From contig CAVUSZ010000042.1 of NCBI GenBank assembly GCA_963744255.1, forward strand, positions 79,883-143,882: a stretch of DNA of 64,000 nucleotides, read 5' to 3'. How positions within the stretch are numbered: the stretch's first letter is position 1; every line of letters begins with the position of its first letter. Shown here piece after piece: positions 43,973 through 51,950 of this stretch. Source of the stretch: DATEDA01 sp963744255. Lineage in GTDB: Bacteria > Pseudomonadota > Gammaproteobacteria > Burkholderiales > SG8-39. The notes beneath the pieces were generated by a model. The model ran no database searches. It saw only the letters and a list, made by a program, of their open reading frames with translations, and was not told the DNA's origin. Made by a program: the position numbers and the translations under genes.

Positions 43973-44384
43973 GCGGCGAGTGGCGCCTCCTGTTACGCCG
44001 GCATCCCGCTCACGCACCGCGACCGCGCGCGCGGTCGTGTTCGCGACCGGGCACCCCAAGGACGGTTCAGCGGATCTCGACTGGGAGGCACTCGCGCGCC
44101 CGCGCCAGACGGTGGTAATCTACATGGGCGTCACGCGCTTGGCGGCGATCTGCCGGGAGCTGGTCGCGTACGGCGCGAGTCCCGGCCTGCCGGCGGCGGT
44201 GATCGAGCGGGCGACAACCGAGCGCCAGCAAGTCGTGACCGGAACGCTGGCAACGCTGCCGGAGCGGGCAGCGGCCGCGTGCGTGCTGCCCCCGGCGCTC
44301 ATCGTGATCGGCGAGGTCGTCGCGCTTCGCGCGAGCCTCGACTGGCTCGCCGTGCAAACCGCACCGGCGCTCGCCGCGGCCTGA
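43973..44384 (+). pseudogene. C-terminal remnant of uroporphyrinogen-III C-methyltransferase (cobA)
   Basis: In one frame AASGASCYAGIPLTHRDRAR reproduces the substrate loop of SUMT enzymes. Inside a GC-repeat run near 44025-44036 the frame shifts. The rest reads FATGHPKDGSADLDWEALARP, then VVIYMGVTRLAAICRELV and LIVIGEVVALRASLDWL to a normal C-terminus. The first ~110-130 codons, with the SAM-binding GAGPG motif, are absent. SUMT makes precorrin-2 for siroheme, heme d1 or cobalamin, so its loss matters for nitrite and sulfite reduction unless another copy exists. Confidence 0.85.
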
Positions 44385-44447
44385 GGCGCTGGCGGACCCG
44401 CGATCGGCGCTCCGGTGGGCGTCACGGCGCGGCCACCCGGTGGAGGT

Positions 44448-44461
44448 TTGATCCGGGTCAA
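44448..44461 (+). promoter_or_regulatory. FNR/CRP-type box 5, before hemerythrin gene 2
   Basis: TTGATCCGGGTCAA with a TAACCT -10 element exactly 32 bases away centre to centre (44484-44489). This is the clearest class II FNR-type promoter in the window; it predicts a start near 44496 and a 17-base leader with a GGAGC ribosome site. Confidence 0.85.
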
Positions 44462-44512
44462 AAGGGCGCCTGGTCGCGAGCGTTAACCTGCAACGGTTTT
44501 CCGGAGCTGTCT

Positions 44513-45073
44513 ATGGCCGAGCCGATCACCGGGTGGCATGCCGACCACGTCAATTTCGCCCGGCTTCTCAACCTGCTGGAACGGCAGCTGATCACCTTCC
44601 ACGCCGGTGGACAGCCGGACTATGCCCTGATGCTCGCCAGCGTCTACTACCTGCGACACTACCCGGACCGCATTCACCATCCGCGCGAGGACGTCGCGTT
44701 CGCTCGCCTGGTCGAGCGCGAGCCCGCGATGCAGCTGTCGATCGCCCGGCGGCTGCAGGAGCATCGCGTGATCGCGGCAGCGGGCGAGGAGCTTCTCAAG
44801 CTCTTGCAGGGAGTTATCGACGGAGCGCTGGTCGAGCACTCCGCGATCGAGACGGCGGCTGCAACCTACCTCGTCTACTACCGGCACCACCTCGCCGCCG
44901 AGGAGCGGGAGGTCATCCCGCACGCGGTGCGGCTCCTGACGCCGGATGACTGGGCTGCCGTCGCCGCCGTGCAGGGGGGGTCCGATCCGCTCTTCGGGGG
45001 CGAGCTCGACTCGCGCTACCGCGAGCTGCGCAGGCAGACCGAGCTCGAGGGGCGAGACGCGGACACCGAGTAA
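44513..45073 (+). CDS. hemerythrin-domain (HHE) protein, copy 2
   Basis: A 186-residue paralog of the protein at 42752, closely similar along its whole length: ITGWHADHVNF, RHYPDRIHHPREDVAFARLV, RRLQEHRVIAAAGEELL and YYRHHLAAEEREVIPHA. Both end with the same PLFG and RYRELRRQ segment. The pair arose by duplication. Each has its own FNR-type box. Role as for copy 1: probable O2 or NO binding or iron-sulfur repair under low oxygen. Confidence 0.88.
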   Translation: MAEPITGWHADHVNFARLLNLLERQLITFHAGGQPDYALMLASVYYLRHYPDRIHHPREDVAFARLVEREPAMQLSIARRLQEHRVIAAAGEELLKLLQGVIDGALVEHSAIETAAATYLVYYRHHLAAEEREVIPHAVRLLTPDDWAAVAAVQGGSDPLFGGELDSRYRELRRQTELEGRDADTE

Positions 45074-45126
45074 CGCAGGCCGCCGATCGCGGGGGCGGAG
45101 CTCGGGCGGAACAAGTGCTCGCGAAG

Positions 45127-46368
45127 CTATCCGACCGCGGCCTGTGCCACGAGCCGATTCGCGGCAAGCAGCGCAAGCACGTCGTTCGCTCCGCCCTCGG
45201 CGAATGCGGCGCGCGCGTCGCAGAAGAGTCGCGCCGCGAGGTGATCGCGCGTGAGCCCCCGGGCGCCGAACAACGCCAGCGCCGAATCCGCAACCTCGAA
45301 CGCGGCCTGGGTGCAGAAGGTCTTGGCGGCAACGGCCCGCTCGAGACTCGGCCCGGTGGCCTCGCTGGAAAGCGTCGCAGCGCGTGCGAGGGCGCGCCCG
45401 GCTTCGATCCGGGCATACATCTCGAACAGGCGGCGCTGCACGAGCTGATGCATGACAAGCCGCTTGCCGCCCTGCTCGCGCAGCCGCGCGTGGTCGAGCG
45501 CCGCCTCGTACGCGGCGCGGGCAACGCCGGTGAAGATCGCGCCGATCGCGGCGTGAACGAACGTGAGCGTCCTCGCGAGCTCGCCCTCGTAGTGGGCGTG
45601 TTCCACCAGGACGTGCCGCCGCGGCACGCGCACGTCTTTGAAGCGCACCGCGGCCTGTGCGAGCGCGCGCTGGCCGAGCATTTCCATGGGCCGTTCCCGC
45701 GCGATCCCTGGCAGATCGAGCGGGATGAACGCGACTGCCCTGCGGGCGCTCGCGCTCGGCGATACCAGCGTGAGGGAGGCCACCATGTGGGTCGCGATCG
45801 CGGCGTTCGCTACCCAGGCCGACTTCTCGCCGTTGAGTACGTAGTCCGCTCCCTGCGGTTCCGCCCGCAACTGCCCCGAGGGGACGCCAAAGGCCTCGGT
45901 GCCGGGAAGAAACTGGTCGGAGCCGTGCTCGGGCTCGCTCACCGCCCAGCACCCGACGAACCTCCCGCCGCGGTCGGCGGCGAACGGCCGCACGAACTCG
46001 TCGATGAGATCCAGCTTTCCGGCAGCAGCGACGAACGAAAACGGCAGCCCCGTCAGCATGAGGCTCACCGCCATATCCGCGCTCCCCCAACCCAGTTCCT
46101 CGAACAGGATCGCGAGATCGATGCCGCGCAGCCCGAGCCCGCCCGCTCCAGATGGTACGAGTGCGCTGTGCCAGCGCTGCTCGTAGGCGGCGCTCAGCAC
46201 CTTCCACAGCGGGGAGCCGTGCGCGACCATTTGCTCGGGGCTTCCCAGGCGAGTCAATGCCTCTGCCGCCGGGCGCATGTGCTCGTGGGCGAAGCGGCGC
46301 ACGCGGGATCCCAGCGCCTCCTGCTGGCCCGTGACGTTCTGGTCGCTCGTCCACCAATAGGTCCTCAT
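45127..46368 (-). CDS. acyl-CoA dehydrogenase family protein
   Basis: A 413-residue flavoprotein. The FAD/substrate region reads WAVSEPEHGSDQF near residue 145 and VLNGEKSAWVANAAIATH near 180. The C-terminal helical bundle ends with ALFGARGLTRDHLAARLFCDARAAFAEGGANDVLAL. The substrate is unknown. An FNR-type box lies 110 bases upstream with a TAGGCT -10, so it seems to belong to the same regulon as the hemerythrins. No other fatty-acid gene is adjacent. Confidence 0.85.
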   Translation of the reverse strand: MRTYWWTSDQNVTGQQEALGSRVRRFAHEHMRPAAEALTRLGSPEQMVAHGSPLWKVLSAAYEQRWHSALVPSGAGGLGLRGIDLAILFEELGWGSADMAVSLMLTGLPFSFVAAAGKLDLIDEFVRPFAADRGGRFVGCWAVSEPEHGSDQFLPGTEAFGVPSGQLRAEPQGADYVLNGEKSAWVANAAIATHMVASLTLVSPSASARRAVAFIPLDLPGIARERPMEMLGQRALAQAAVRFKDVRVPRRHVLVEHAHYEGELARTLTFVHAAIGAIFTGVARAAYEAALDHARLREQGGKRLVMHQLVQRRLFEMYARIEAGRALARAATLSSEATGPSLERAVAAKTFCTQAAFEVADSALALFGARGLTRDHLAARLFCDARAAFAEGGANDVLALLAANRLVAQAAVG

Positions 46369-46478
46369 GGGGCGCTCCGGCCTCTAACCTCGGCGCTGAA
46401 CGATCGTGCGCGCAGACGAACGGCACGACGTTCCGCCAGATCACGCGACCTAGCCTAGACGACCCGATCCGGCGCGAC

Positions 46479-46492
46479 TTGAGCGAAGTCAA
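46479..46492 (-). promoter_or_regulatory. FNR/CRP-type box 6, before acyl-CoA dehydrogenase
   Basis: TTGAGCGAAGTCAA, with a TAGGCT -10-like element (46457-46452) about 31 bases away toward the minus strand. The leader to the ATG would be about 75 bases. Confidence 0.6.
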
Positions 46493-46512
46493 AGGTGCGC
46501 GTGAGCTCGCGG

Positions 46513-46526
46513 TTGATCGAGATCAA
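46513..46526 (+). promoter_or_regulatory. FNR/CRP-type box 7, before usp remnant and nnrS
   Basis: TTGATCGAGATCAA, a perfect TTGAT-N4-ATCAA FNR consensus. It lies 58 bases before the usp remnant and 211 bases before nnrS. The -10 (CATACG-like near 46552) is poor. Only 20 bases separate it from box 6, so regulator dimers could sit side by side. Confidence 0.8.
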
Positions 46527-46584
46527 CACCGGCTGCGGCGCTCCGCGCGACCATACGGCAGCCGACATCGAGCACGAAGCGATC

Positions 46585-46704
46585 ATGGGCTACAGGACGA
46601 TGCTGGCGCATGTCGATAACGGCAACCAGCGCGCCGTACGCCTCGACTTGGCGTTCAGTCTGGCACGGGAGTTCGACGCTCACTTTCTCGGCTGCATGTG
46701 CTGA
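46585..46704 (+). pseudogene. N-terminal remnant of a universal stress protein
   Basis: A 39-codon frame, MGYRTMLAHVDNGNQRAVR then LDLAFSLAREFDAHFLGCMC and stop. It corresponds to the first strand, helix and second strand of a UspA-fold protein, normally 140-280 residues. The ATP-binding C-terminal part is missing. A deletion seems to have removed the rest and brought nnrS to within 33 bases. Usp genes are classic FNR/ANR targets, which fits the box upstream. Confidence 0.7.
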
Positions 46705-46736
46705 CGGTCACGCCGATACCGAAAGTCGCATACCGC

Positions 46737-47873
46737 ATGGCAGTCTTCACACCGGCGGAGCCGAAGGCGAGGCCGAGCGGCGCTGCGCTGCTCGCGCTGG
46801 GCTTTCGGCCCTTCTATCTCCTCGCAGGGCTGTACGCGGCGCTGAGCGTTCCGCTCTGGGCGCTGCAGTACGTCGAGTGGCTTCCGGGGGCGAACCCGCT
46901 CTGGCACGCGCACGAGATGCTGTTCGGCTATGTGTTCGCGGTGATCGCCGGCTTTCTCCTCACGGCGGTGCGCGCGTGGACCTCCCGCCCGACGCCTTCC
47001 GGCGCCGCGCTGGCGGGCCTCGCCGCCCTCTGGCTGCTGGCCCGAATGCTCGGGTTTGTCTCGCTGTCGGTTTCGTCCGTCGTCGACGCGCTTTTCGCCG
47101 TGGCGCTCGCCTGGGGCATCGGCCGGCCGCTCCTCGAAAGTGGGAACCGCAACTGGTATTTCATTCTTTTCGTGCTGGGACTCGGCGCGGCAAGCCTCGC
47201 GTTCCAGGCGTACCCGCGCGTCGCGCTCGCGGTCGGGCTCGACGTGGTGCTCTTCGTCATCGCGATCATGGGCGGGCGGGTGATCCCCGCGTTCACAAAC
47301 AACGCGGTTCCCGGCGCTGGCGCGCGGCGTAGCCAACCCCTGGAGTACGCCGCGCTCGGCTCCGTTGTCCTGCTGATCGCGCTCGACCTGCTGCAGCTCT
47401 TCGCCTGGCCGGTCGCGCTGATCGCTGCGGTATTGCATGCCGCGCGCCTCGCGCTGTGGGCGCCGCTCGCAACCCGCGGGCGGCCGATCCTGTGGATCCT
47501 GCACCTGTCCTACGCCTGGGTGGTCGTGCACCTCGTCCTGCGCGGGCTTGCGGGCTTGGATTTCGTTCCGGCCGGGCTCGCCACACATGCGCTGACGGTC
47601 GGCGCCATCGGCGGCCTTACGCTCGGCATGATGACGCGCACCGCCCGAGGCCACACCGCGCGGCCGCTGAAGGTCGGTTCTTGGGAGGTCGCAGCTTATG
47701 TGCTCGTGCATGCTGCAGCCGTCGTCCGCGTGCTGCTGCCGCTGCTCCTGGCGGAGGCCTATGTCGCCCTGATCACGGTCTCAGGGGTGCTATGGAGCGC
47801 CGCCTTCGCGATCTTCACGGTGGCTTACTACCCAATCCTCACCCGTCCCCGGCTCGATGGACAGCCGGGCTGA
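46737..47873 (+). CDS. nnrS: NnrS family membrane protein
   Basis: A 378-residue protein with about ten to twelve membrane helices, from ATG 46737. NnrS signatures are LLALGFRPFYLLAGLYAAL, LWHAHEMLFGYVFAVIAGFLLTAV near residue 60, GGRVIPAFTNNAVPG near 182 and GLTLGMMTRTARGHT near 300. Heme-copper NnrS proteins protect against nitric oxide during denitrification or nitrosative stress. It is the strongest hint that this island responds to NO or low oxygen; no nitrite or NO reductase is in the window. Confidence 0.93.
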   Translation: MAVFTPAEPKARPSGAALLALGFRPFYLLAGLYAALSVPLWALQYVEWLPGANPLWHAHEMLFGYVFAVIAGFLLTAVRAWTSRPTPSGAALAGLAALWLLARMLGFVSLSVSSVVDALFAVALAWGIGRPLLESGNRNWYFILFVLGLGAASLAFQAYPRVALAVGLDVVLFVIAIMGGRVIPAFTNNAVPGAGARRSQPLEYAALGSVVLLIALDLLQLFAWPVALIAAVLHAARLALWAPLATRGRPILWILHLSYAWVVVHLVLRGLAGLDFVPAGLATHALTVGAIGGLTLGMMTRTARGHTARPLKVGSWEVAAYVLVHAAAVVRVLLPLLLAEAYVALITVSGVLWSAAFAIFTVAYYPILTRPRLDGQPG

Positions 47874-47989
47874 TAGTCCTTGAGGCACCGGTGCTAGATT
47901 TGATCGCGAGCCCGCAACGGTCGCGGGATTCCCGGCGACCTGTCGGGATACCGGTCCGCTCGCAGGCTCGAGGCGGCGAGCGCCCCGCC

Positions 47990-48018
47990 AAAGAAAAAGG
48001 GCGGCCCGAGGGCCGCCC
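47990..48018 (-). terminator. Rho-independent terminator after hsp20
   Basis: An 8-bp stem GGGCGGCC / GGCCGCCC with a 4-base loop. On the minus strand it is followed by TTTTTCTTT. It lies 22 bases after the hsp20 stop and also separates the convergent nnrS gene. Confidence 0.8.
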
Positions 48019-48039
48019 CGTTCGGGGGATTTCCAGCGG

Positions 48040-48465
48040 TTACTGGATCGTGATCTGCTTTGCCGCCGCGGTCTGCTTCTTCGGCAGCAAGAGCTCGAGC
48101 ACGCCGTCCGCGTACTTCGCCTGCACCTTCGCTTCGTCGATCTCGTAGCCGAGACGGAACGCACGGGAGGTCTTGCCGAAGTAGCGCTCGCTGTGCACCA
48201 GCCGCTCGCCTTCCTTCACATCCTTTTCACGCTTCACCTCGGCGGTGATCGACACCTGGTCGCCGTCCACGTTCACGTGGATGTCGTCCTTCTTGACCCC
48301 GGGAATTTCGGCCAGCACCTTGAAGGCGCCGTTCTGCTCCGCCACGTCGATCTTGACGCGCAGCGCGGCTTCGCGCCCCTCGCCTATCACGGGACGCACG
48401 AGAAAGCCCTTGAAGAGGTCGTCGAAAAGCTCGCCGAAAGGGTCATAACGGGTAACGTTTGCCAT
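48040..48465 (-). CDS. small heat-shock protein Hsp20
   Basis: A 141-residue alpha-crystallin-type chaperone. The N-terminal arm FGELFDDLFKGFLVRPV precedes the crystallin core (residues ~38-130), with VLAEIPGVKKDDIHVNVDGDQVSI and YADGVLELLLPKK. The C-terminal ITI anchor (KQITIQ) is present. It holds unfolded proteins during heat or other stress. A clean sigma-32 promoter stands upstream. Confidence 0.94.
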   Translation of the reverse strand: MANVTRYDPFGELFDDLFKGFLVRPVIGEGREAALRVKIDVAEQNGAFKVLAEIPGVKKDDIHVNVDGDQVSITAEVKREKDVKEGERLVHSERYFGKTSRAFRLGYEIDEAKVQAKYADGVLELLLPKKQTAAAKQITIQ

Positions 48466-48513
48466 GGATCTCTCCTCACTATTTCTGTCGGGGCGTCGGC
48501 CCTATACACCGAG

Positions 48514-48541
48514 AGATGGGGAACGGCCCTGCGGTTTCAAG
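48514..48541 (-). promoter_or_regulatory. sigma-32 promoter of hsp20
   Basis: On the minus strand CTTGAAA, 13 bases, CCCCATCT. Both boxes match the heat-shock consensus (CTTGAAA, CCCCATNT) with an accepted spacer. A GAGGAGA ribosome site follows before the ATG. Confidence 0.9.
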
Positions 48542-48614
48542 GGGATTTTTCGCAGGTTAAGATCGCTCACGCCCCTTGAACCGCGAGGGGTCGCCCACAG
48601 CTCTGGAGCTACTC

Positions 48615-49451
48615 GTGGCGTCACCGGTCGTCCTTTCGTTCAGCGGCGGCAAGGATAGCGTGCTTGCCCTCGAGCGCCTGCGCGCAGAGGGCCGGGACGT
48701 GCGCGCGGCTCTCGCTTCGATCGTCGAGGACGACGACACGCTGGCGATGCACGGGGTGCCCGGGCGCCTCGTTGCCCTCCAGGCCGCGAGCCTCGGCGTG
48801 CCATTTGTCCCTTTGCCCCTCCCGCGCGAGCCATCCAACGCAGTGTACGAGGCGCGGCTCGCTGCGGCCCTCGAGCCCTTCCGCGCACAAGGCGTGCGGC
48901 ACGTCGCGTTCGGCGATCTCTTTCTCGACGACGTCAAGGCGTACCGCGATGCGTTGCTGGGACGGCTCGGCTTCGAGCCGGTCTATCCCCTGTGGCACGC
49001 GGACACGCGAGCGTTGGCTGACCAGTTTGTCGCTGCCGGGTATCGGGGCGTCGTGATCTGCGTCGACACCGCGCAACTCGCTGCCGAATGGGCCGGTCGC
49101 GAGCTGGAGGCTGCGTTCTTCGCCGGGCTGCCGGCGGGCGTGGACCCGTGCGGCGAGAACGGTGAGTTCCACACCTTCGTGTATGACGGACCGGGATTCT
49201 TCTACCCGGTGCGGTTCGCGCGCGCGGGCGGGTCGGCGCGCGGCAGATTCGCCCATGTGGCGCTGCAACCCCTCTCGGGCGAGGCCTGCGCGCGCTGCGG
49301 CGCAACGTTCGAATGCGGCATGAAAGCGGGAGTCGAGCGCTGCTGGTGCACGGCGTTCCCGCCAACCGCGCCGGACGCGGCGTTCACGAACTGTCTCTGT
49401 CCGAGGTGTCTACGCGACGCGATCGCGACGCGCGGAACCCCGACGCGCTGA
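48615..49451 (+). CDS. DUF71-type PP-loop ATPase with cysteine-rich CWC tail
   Basis: A 278-residue protein starting at GTG 48615, with GGAG seven bases before. The N-terminal PP-loop SFSGGKDSVLAL begins at residue 7. The diphthine-ammonia-ligase-like (DUF71) domain runs to ~225 and includes FGDLFLDDVKAYRDALL and CGENGEFHTFVYDGP. The last ~50 residues have eight cysteines (CARCGATFECGMK...CWC...CLCPRC), the pattern of the CWC family normally encoded as a separate protein. The fusion may add a metal- or RNA-binding module. Bacterial substrates are unknown. Confidence 0.85.
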   Translation: MASPVVLSFSGGKDSVLALERLRAEGRDVRAALASIVEDDDTLAMHGVPGRLVALQAASLGVPFVPLPLPREPSNAVYEARLAAALEPFRAQGVRHVAFGDLFLDDVKAYRDALLGRLGFEPVYPLWHADTRALADQFVAAGYRGVVICVDTAQLAAEWAGRELEAAFFAGLPAGVDPCGENGEFHTFVYDGPGFFYPVRFARAGGSARGRFAHVALQPLSGEACARCGATFECGMKAGVERCWCTAFPPTAPDAAFTNCLCPRCLRDAIATRGTPTR

Positions 49452-49460
49452 TCCGCATTC

Positions 49461-49922
49461 TCAGTGCCTGGAAGGGCCTCCAGCGCCCGCGGCAAGGTCC
49501 CGGACCTCCGCCTTGACCTCGAGCTCCTCGGACTTGCCCGACTTACCCAGGACCTTGAGCTTGATCGGAACCGTGTCCCCCTTCTTGAGCGGCGCCTTCA
49601 GGTCCATCAGCATCACGTGATAGCCGCCGGGCTTCAGCTCGACCGTCCGTCCAGCGGGCAGCTCCAGCTTTTCCACCCCGCGCATGCGCATCGTGTTGCC
49701 TTCCATGCGCATCTCGTGGATCTCGACAATCCCGGCGAGCGGACTCTCGGCGCCGACGAGCGCAGCGCCGTCGGCGCTCCTGAGCTGCATGAAGGCGCCA
49801 GTAGCGGTCTGGCCCTGAACGGTGCCGCGCACCCAGGCGCCGGAGACCGTGACCTGCGCCTGGGCCGCTGCGGCGGCGGCGACCGCCGCGACGAACACCA
49901 GCATACGGACGAAGGGTTTCAT
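49461..49922 (-). CDS. PCu(A)C periplasmic copper chaperone
   Basis: A 153-residue exported protein with a signal peptide rich in Ala. The copper motif H(M)X10MX21HXM is readable: HEMRMEGNTMRMRG near residue 69, then GGYHVMLMDLK near 100. Such proteins pass Cu(I) to the CuA site of oxidase with SCO. It lies alone here, next to hslU. Confidence 0.93.
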   Translation of the reverse strand: MKPFVRMLVFVAAVAAAAAAQAQVTVSGAWVRGTVQGQTATGAFMQLRSADGAALVGAESPLAGIVEIHEMRMEGNTMRMRGVEKLELPAGRTVELKPGGYHVMLMDLKAPLKKGDTVPIKLKVLGKSGKSEELEVKAEVRDLAAGAGGPSRH

Positions 49923-49950
49923 CCTGAGCGTTCCTCCGCAAACCGCCTGG

Positions 49951-51285
49951 TCAAAGCACGTAGCGCGCGAGGTCCTCGCTCGCGGCGAGGTCCTTCAGCC
50001 GGGCGTCGACGTAGGCGGCGTCGATCGTCACTTCGCGCCGGCCGCCGCGGCCGGCCGCGAACGATACGTCTTCGAGGAGCTTCTCCATGACGGTGTAGAG
50101 CCGGCGCGCGCCGATGTTCTCGGTTCTCTCGTTGACCGCGAACGCGGTTTCGGCAAGACGCTTGATCCCGTCGGACAGGAACTCGAGCTGCACCCCCTCG
50201 GTCTCCAACAGCGCCTCGTACTGCTTGACGAGGCAGGCGTCGGTCGCGGTCAGGATGCGCTCGAAGTCCGCGGCGGTCAGCGAGTCGAGCTCGACGCGGA
50301 TCGGAAACCGGCCCTGCAGCTCCGGGATCAAGTCGGAGGGCTTCGCGAGGTGGAACGCCCCGCTCGCGATGAACAGGATGTGGTCGGTCCGCACCATGCC
50401 GTGACGCGTCGAGATCGTCGTGCCTTCGACGAGCGGCAGCAGGTCGCGCTGCACACCCTGGCGCGAGACGTCGGCGCCGTGCAGCTCGGAGCGGCTCGCG
50501 ATCTTGTCGATCTCGTCGAGGAACACGATGCCGTTCTGCTCGACGTTCGCGAGCGCGCGGGTCTTGAGGTCCTCGTCGTTCACGAGCCGCGCCGCTTCTT
50601 CCTCGGCGAGCAGCCGTGCCGCCTCGTGGACCTTCAGCTTGCGCAGCTTCTTCCGTCCGCCGCCGAGGTTCTGGAACATGCCCTGGATCTGCTGCGTGAG
50701 CTCTTCCATCCCGGGGGGCGCGAGGATCTCCATCTGCGCGTGGGTGACGGCGACCTCGATCTCGATCTCCTTCTCGTCGAGCTCGCCCTCGCGCAGCTTC
50801 TTGCGGAAGCGCTGGCGGGTCGCCGAGTCATCGGGTGCGTCAGTGCGCTCGCCGAAGCCGAACCCGCGCGCCGGCGGCAGCAGCGCGTCGAGGATGCGCT
50901 CCTCGGCGGCTTCCTCGGCGCGCGTGCGGACCTGCCGCATCGCGCCTTCGCGCGCCTGCTTGATGGCGATCTCGACGAGATCGCGCGCGATCGTGTCGAC
51001 GTCGCGCCCGACGTAACCGACTTCGGTGAACTTCGTCGCCTCGATCTTGATGAACGGCGCATCGGCGAGCCGCGCGAGCCGGCGCGCAATCTCGGTCTTG
51101 CCGACGCCGGTCGGGCCGATCATCAGGATGTTCTTCGGCGTGATCTCCTGTCGCAGCGGCTCCGCGACCTGCTGTCGGCGCCAGCGGTTGCGCAGCGCGA
51201 TCGCGACCGCGCGCTTGGCGCGGTCCTGGCCGATGATGTGCTTGTCGAGTTCGTGGACGATCTCCTGCGGGGTCATCGAACTCAT
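49951..51285 (-). CDS. hslU: ATP-dependent protease ATPase subunit HslU
   Basis: A 444-residue AAA+ unfoldase from ATG 51285. Walker A is MIGPTGVGKTEIARRLA near residue 58, and the pore loop is FTEVGYVGRDVD. Walker B is GIVFLDEIDKIA near 255, preceded by the I domain (~110-240). The C-terminal tail DLARYVL docks into HslV. It follows hslV by eight bases. Confidence 0.97.
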   Translation of the reverse strand: MSSMTPQEIVHELDKHIIGQDRAKRAVAIALRNRWRRQQVAEPLRQEITPKNILMIGPTGVGKTEIARRLARLADAPFIKIEATKFTEVGYVGRDVDTIARDLVEIAIKQAREGAMRQVRTRAEEAAEERILDALLPPARGFGFGERTDAPDDSATRQRFRKKLREGELDEKEIEIEVAVTHAQMEILAPPGMEELTQQIQGMFQNLGGGRKKLRKLKVHEAARLLAEEEAARLVNDEDLKTRALANVEQNGIVFLDEIDKIASRSELHGADVSRQGVQRDLLPLVEGTTISTRHGMVRTDHILFIASGAFHLAKPSDLIPELQGRFPIRVELDSLTAADFERILTATDACLVKQYEALLETEGVQLEFLSDGIKRLAETAFAVNERTENIGARRLYTVMEKLLEDVSFAAGRGGRREVTIDAAYVDARLKDLAASEDLARYVL

Positions 51286-51293
51286 GGCCAGCC

Positions 51294-51830
51294 TCACTCG
51301 AGCGTCTCGACGACGATGTTCGCGTTGGTGTAGATGCAGAGCTCGGCGGCGATCGCCAGGCTGCGGCGCACGATCGTCTCGGCATCGAGCTCGGTCGCGT
51401 CGAGCAGCGCGCGGGCCGCGGCCTGCGCGTACGGTCCTCCCGACCCGATCGCGATCAGGCCGTGCTCGGGCTCGAGCACGTCGCCCGCGCCGGTGATCAC
51501 GAGCGAGCTGTCGCGGTCGGCGATGGCAAGCATCGCCTCGAGGCGGCGGAGGATGCGGTCGGTGCGCCAATCCTTCGCCAGCTCGACCGCCGAGCGCACG
51601 AGGTGGCCCTGGTGCTTGTCGAGCTTCGCTTCGAACCGCTCGAACAGCGTGAACGCGTCGGCGGTGCCGCCGGCGAACCCGGCGAGGATGCGATCGTGAT
51701 ACAGCCGCCGCACCTTGCGCGCGCCGGACTTGATGACGATATTGCCGAGCGTCACCTGTCCGTCGCCGCCGAGCGCGACCTGCGTGCCGCGGCGGACGGA
51801 GAGAATGGTGGTGCCGTGGAACTGTTCCAT
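51294..51830 (-). CDS. hslV: ATP-dependent protease peptidase subunit HslV
   Basis: A 178-residue threonine protease. The N-terminus MEQFHGTTILSVRRG has the active Thr inside a short propeptide, as in other Betaproteobacteria. GDGQVTLGN and GSGGPYAQAAARAL are diagnostic. With HslU it degrades misfolded proteins. A sigma-32 promoter lies upstream. Confidence 0.96.
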   Translation of the reverse strand: MEQFHGTTILSVRRGTQVALGGDGQVTLGNIVIKSGARKVRRLYHDRILAGFAGGTADAFTLFERFEAKLDKHQGHLVRSAVELAKDWRTDRILRRLEAMLAIADRDSSLVITGAGDVLEPEHGLIAIGSGGPYAQAAARALLDATELDAETIVRRSLAIAAELCIYTNANIVVETLE

Positions 51831-51857
51831 CGTGGCGAGCTTACGCGGGAACGGAGG

Positions 51858-51886
51858 GGATGGGGTGGCGTGCGCGGAGGATCAAG
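51858..51886 (-). promoter_or_regulatory. sigma-32 promoter of hslVU
   Basis: On the minus strand CTTGATC, 14 bases, CCCCATCC. One mismatch in each box relative to the heat-shock consensus, spacing within the known range. hslVU is a sigma-32 target in other proteobacteria. Confidence 0.75.
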
Positions 51887-51950
51887 GTCGCCGGATCCCG
51901 GCTCGCGCCGGGACGACCCGCGCGCGCCGCGGACGCGGCGCCGATGCGGG

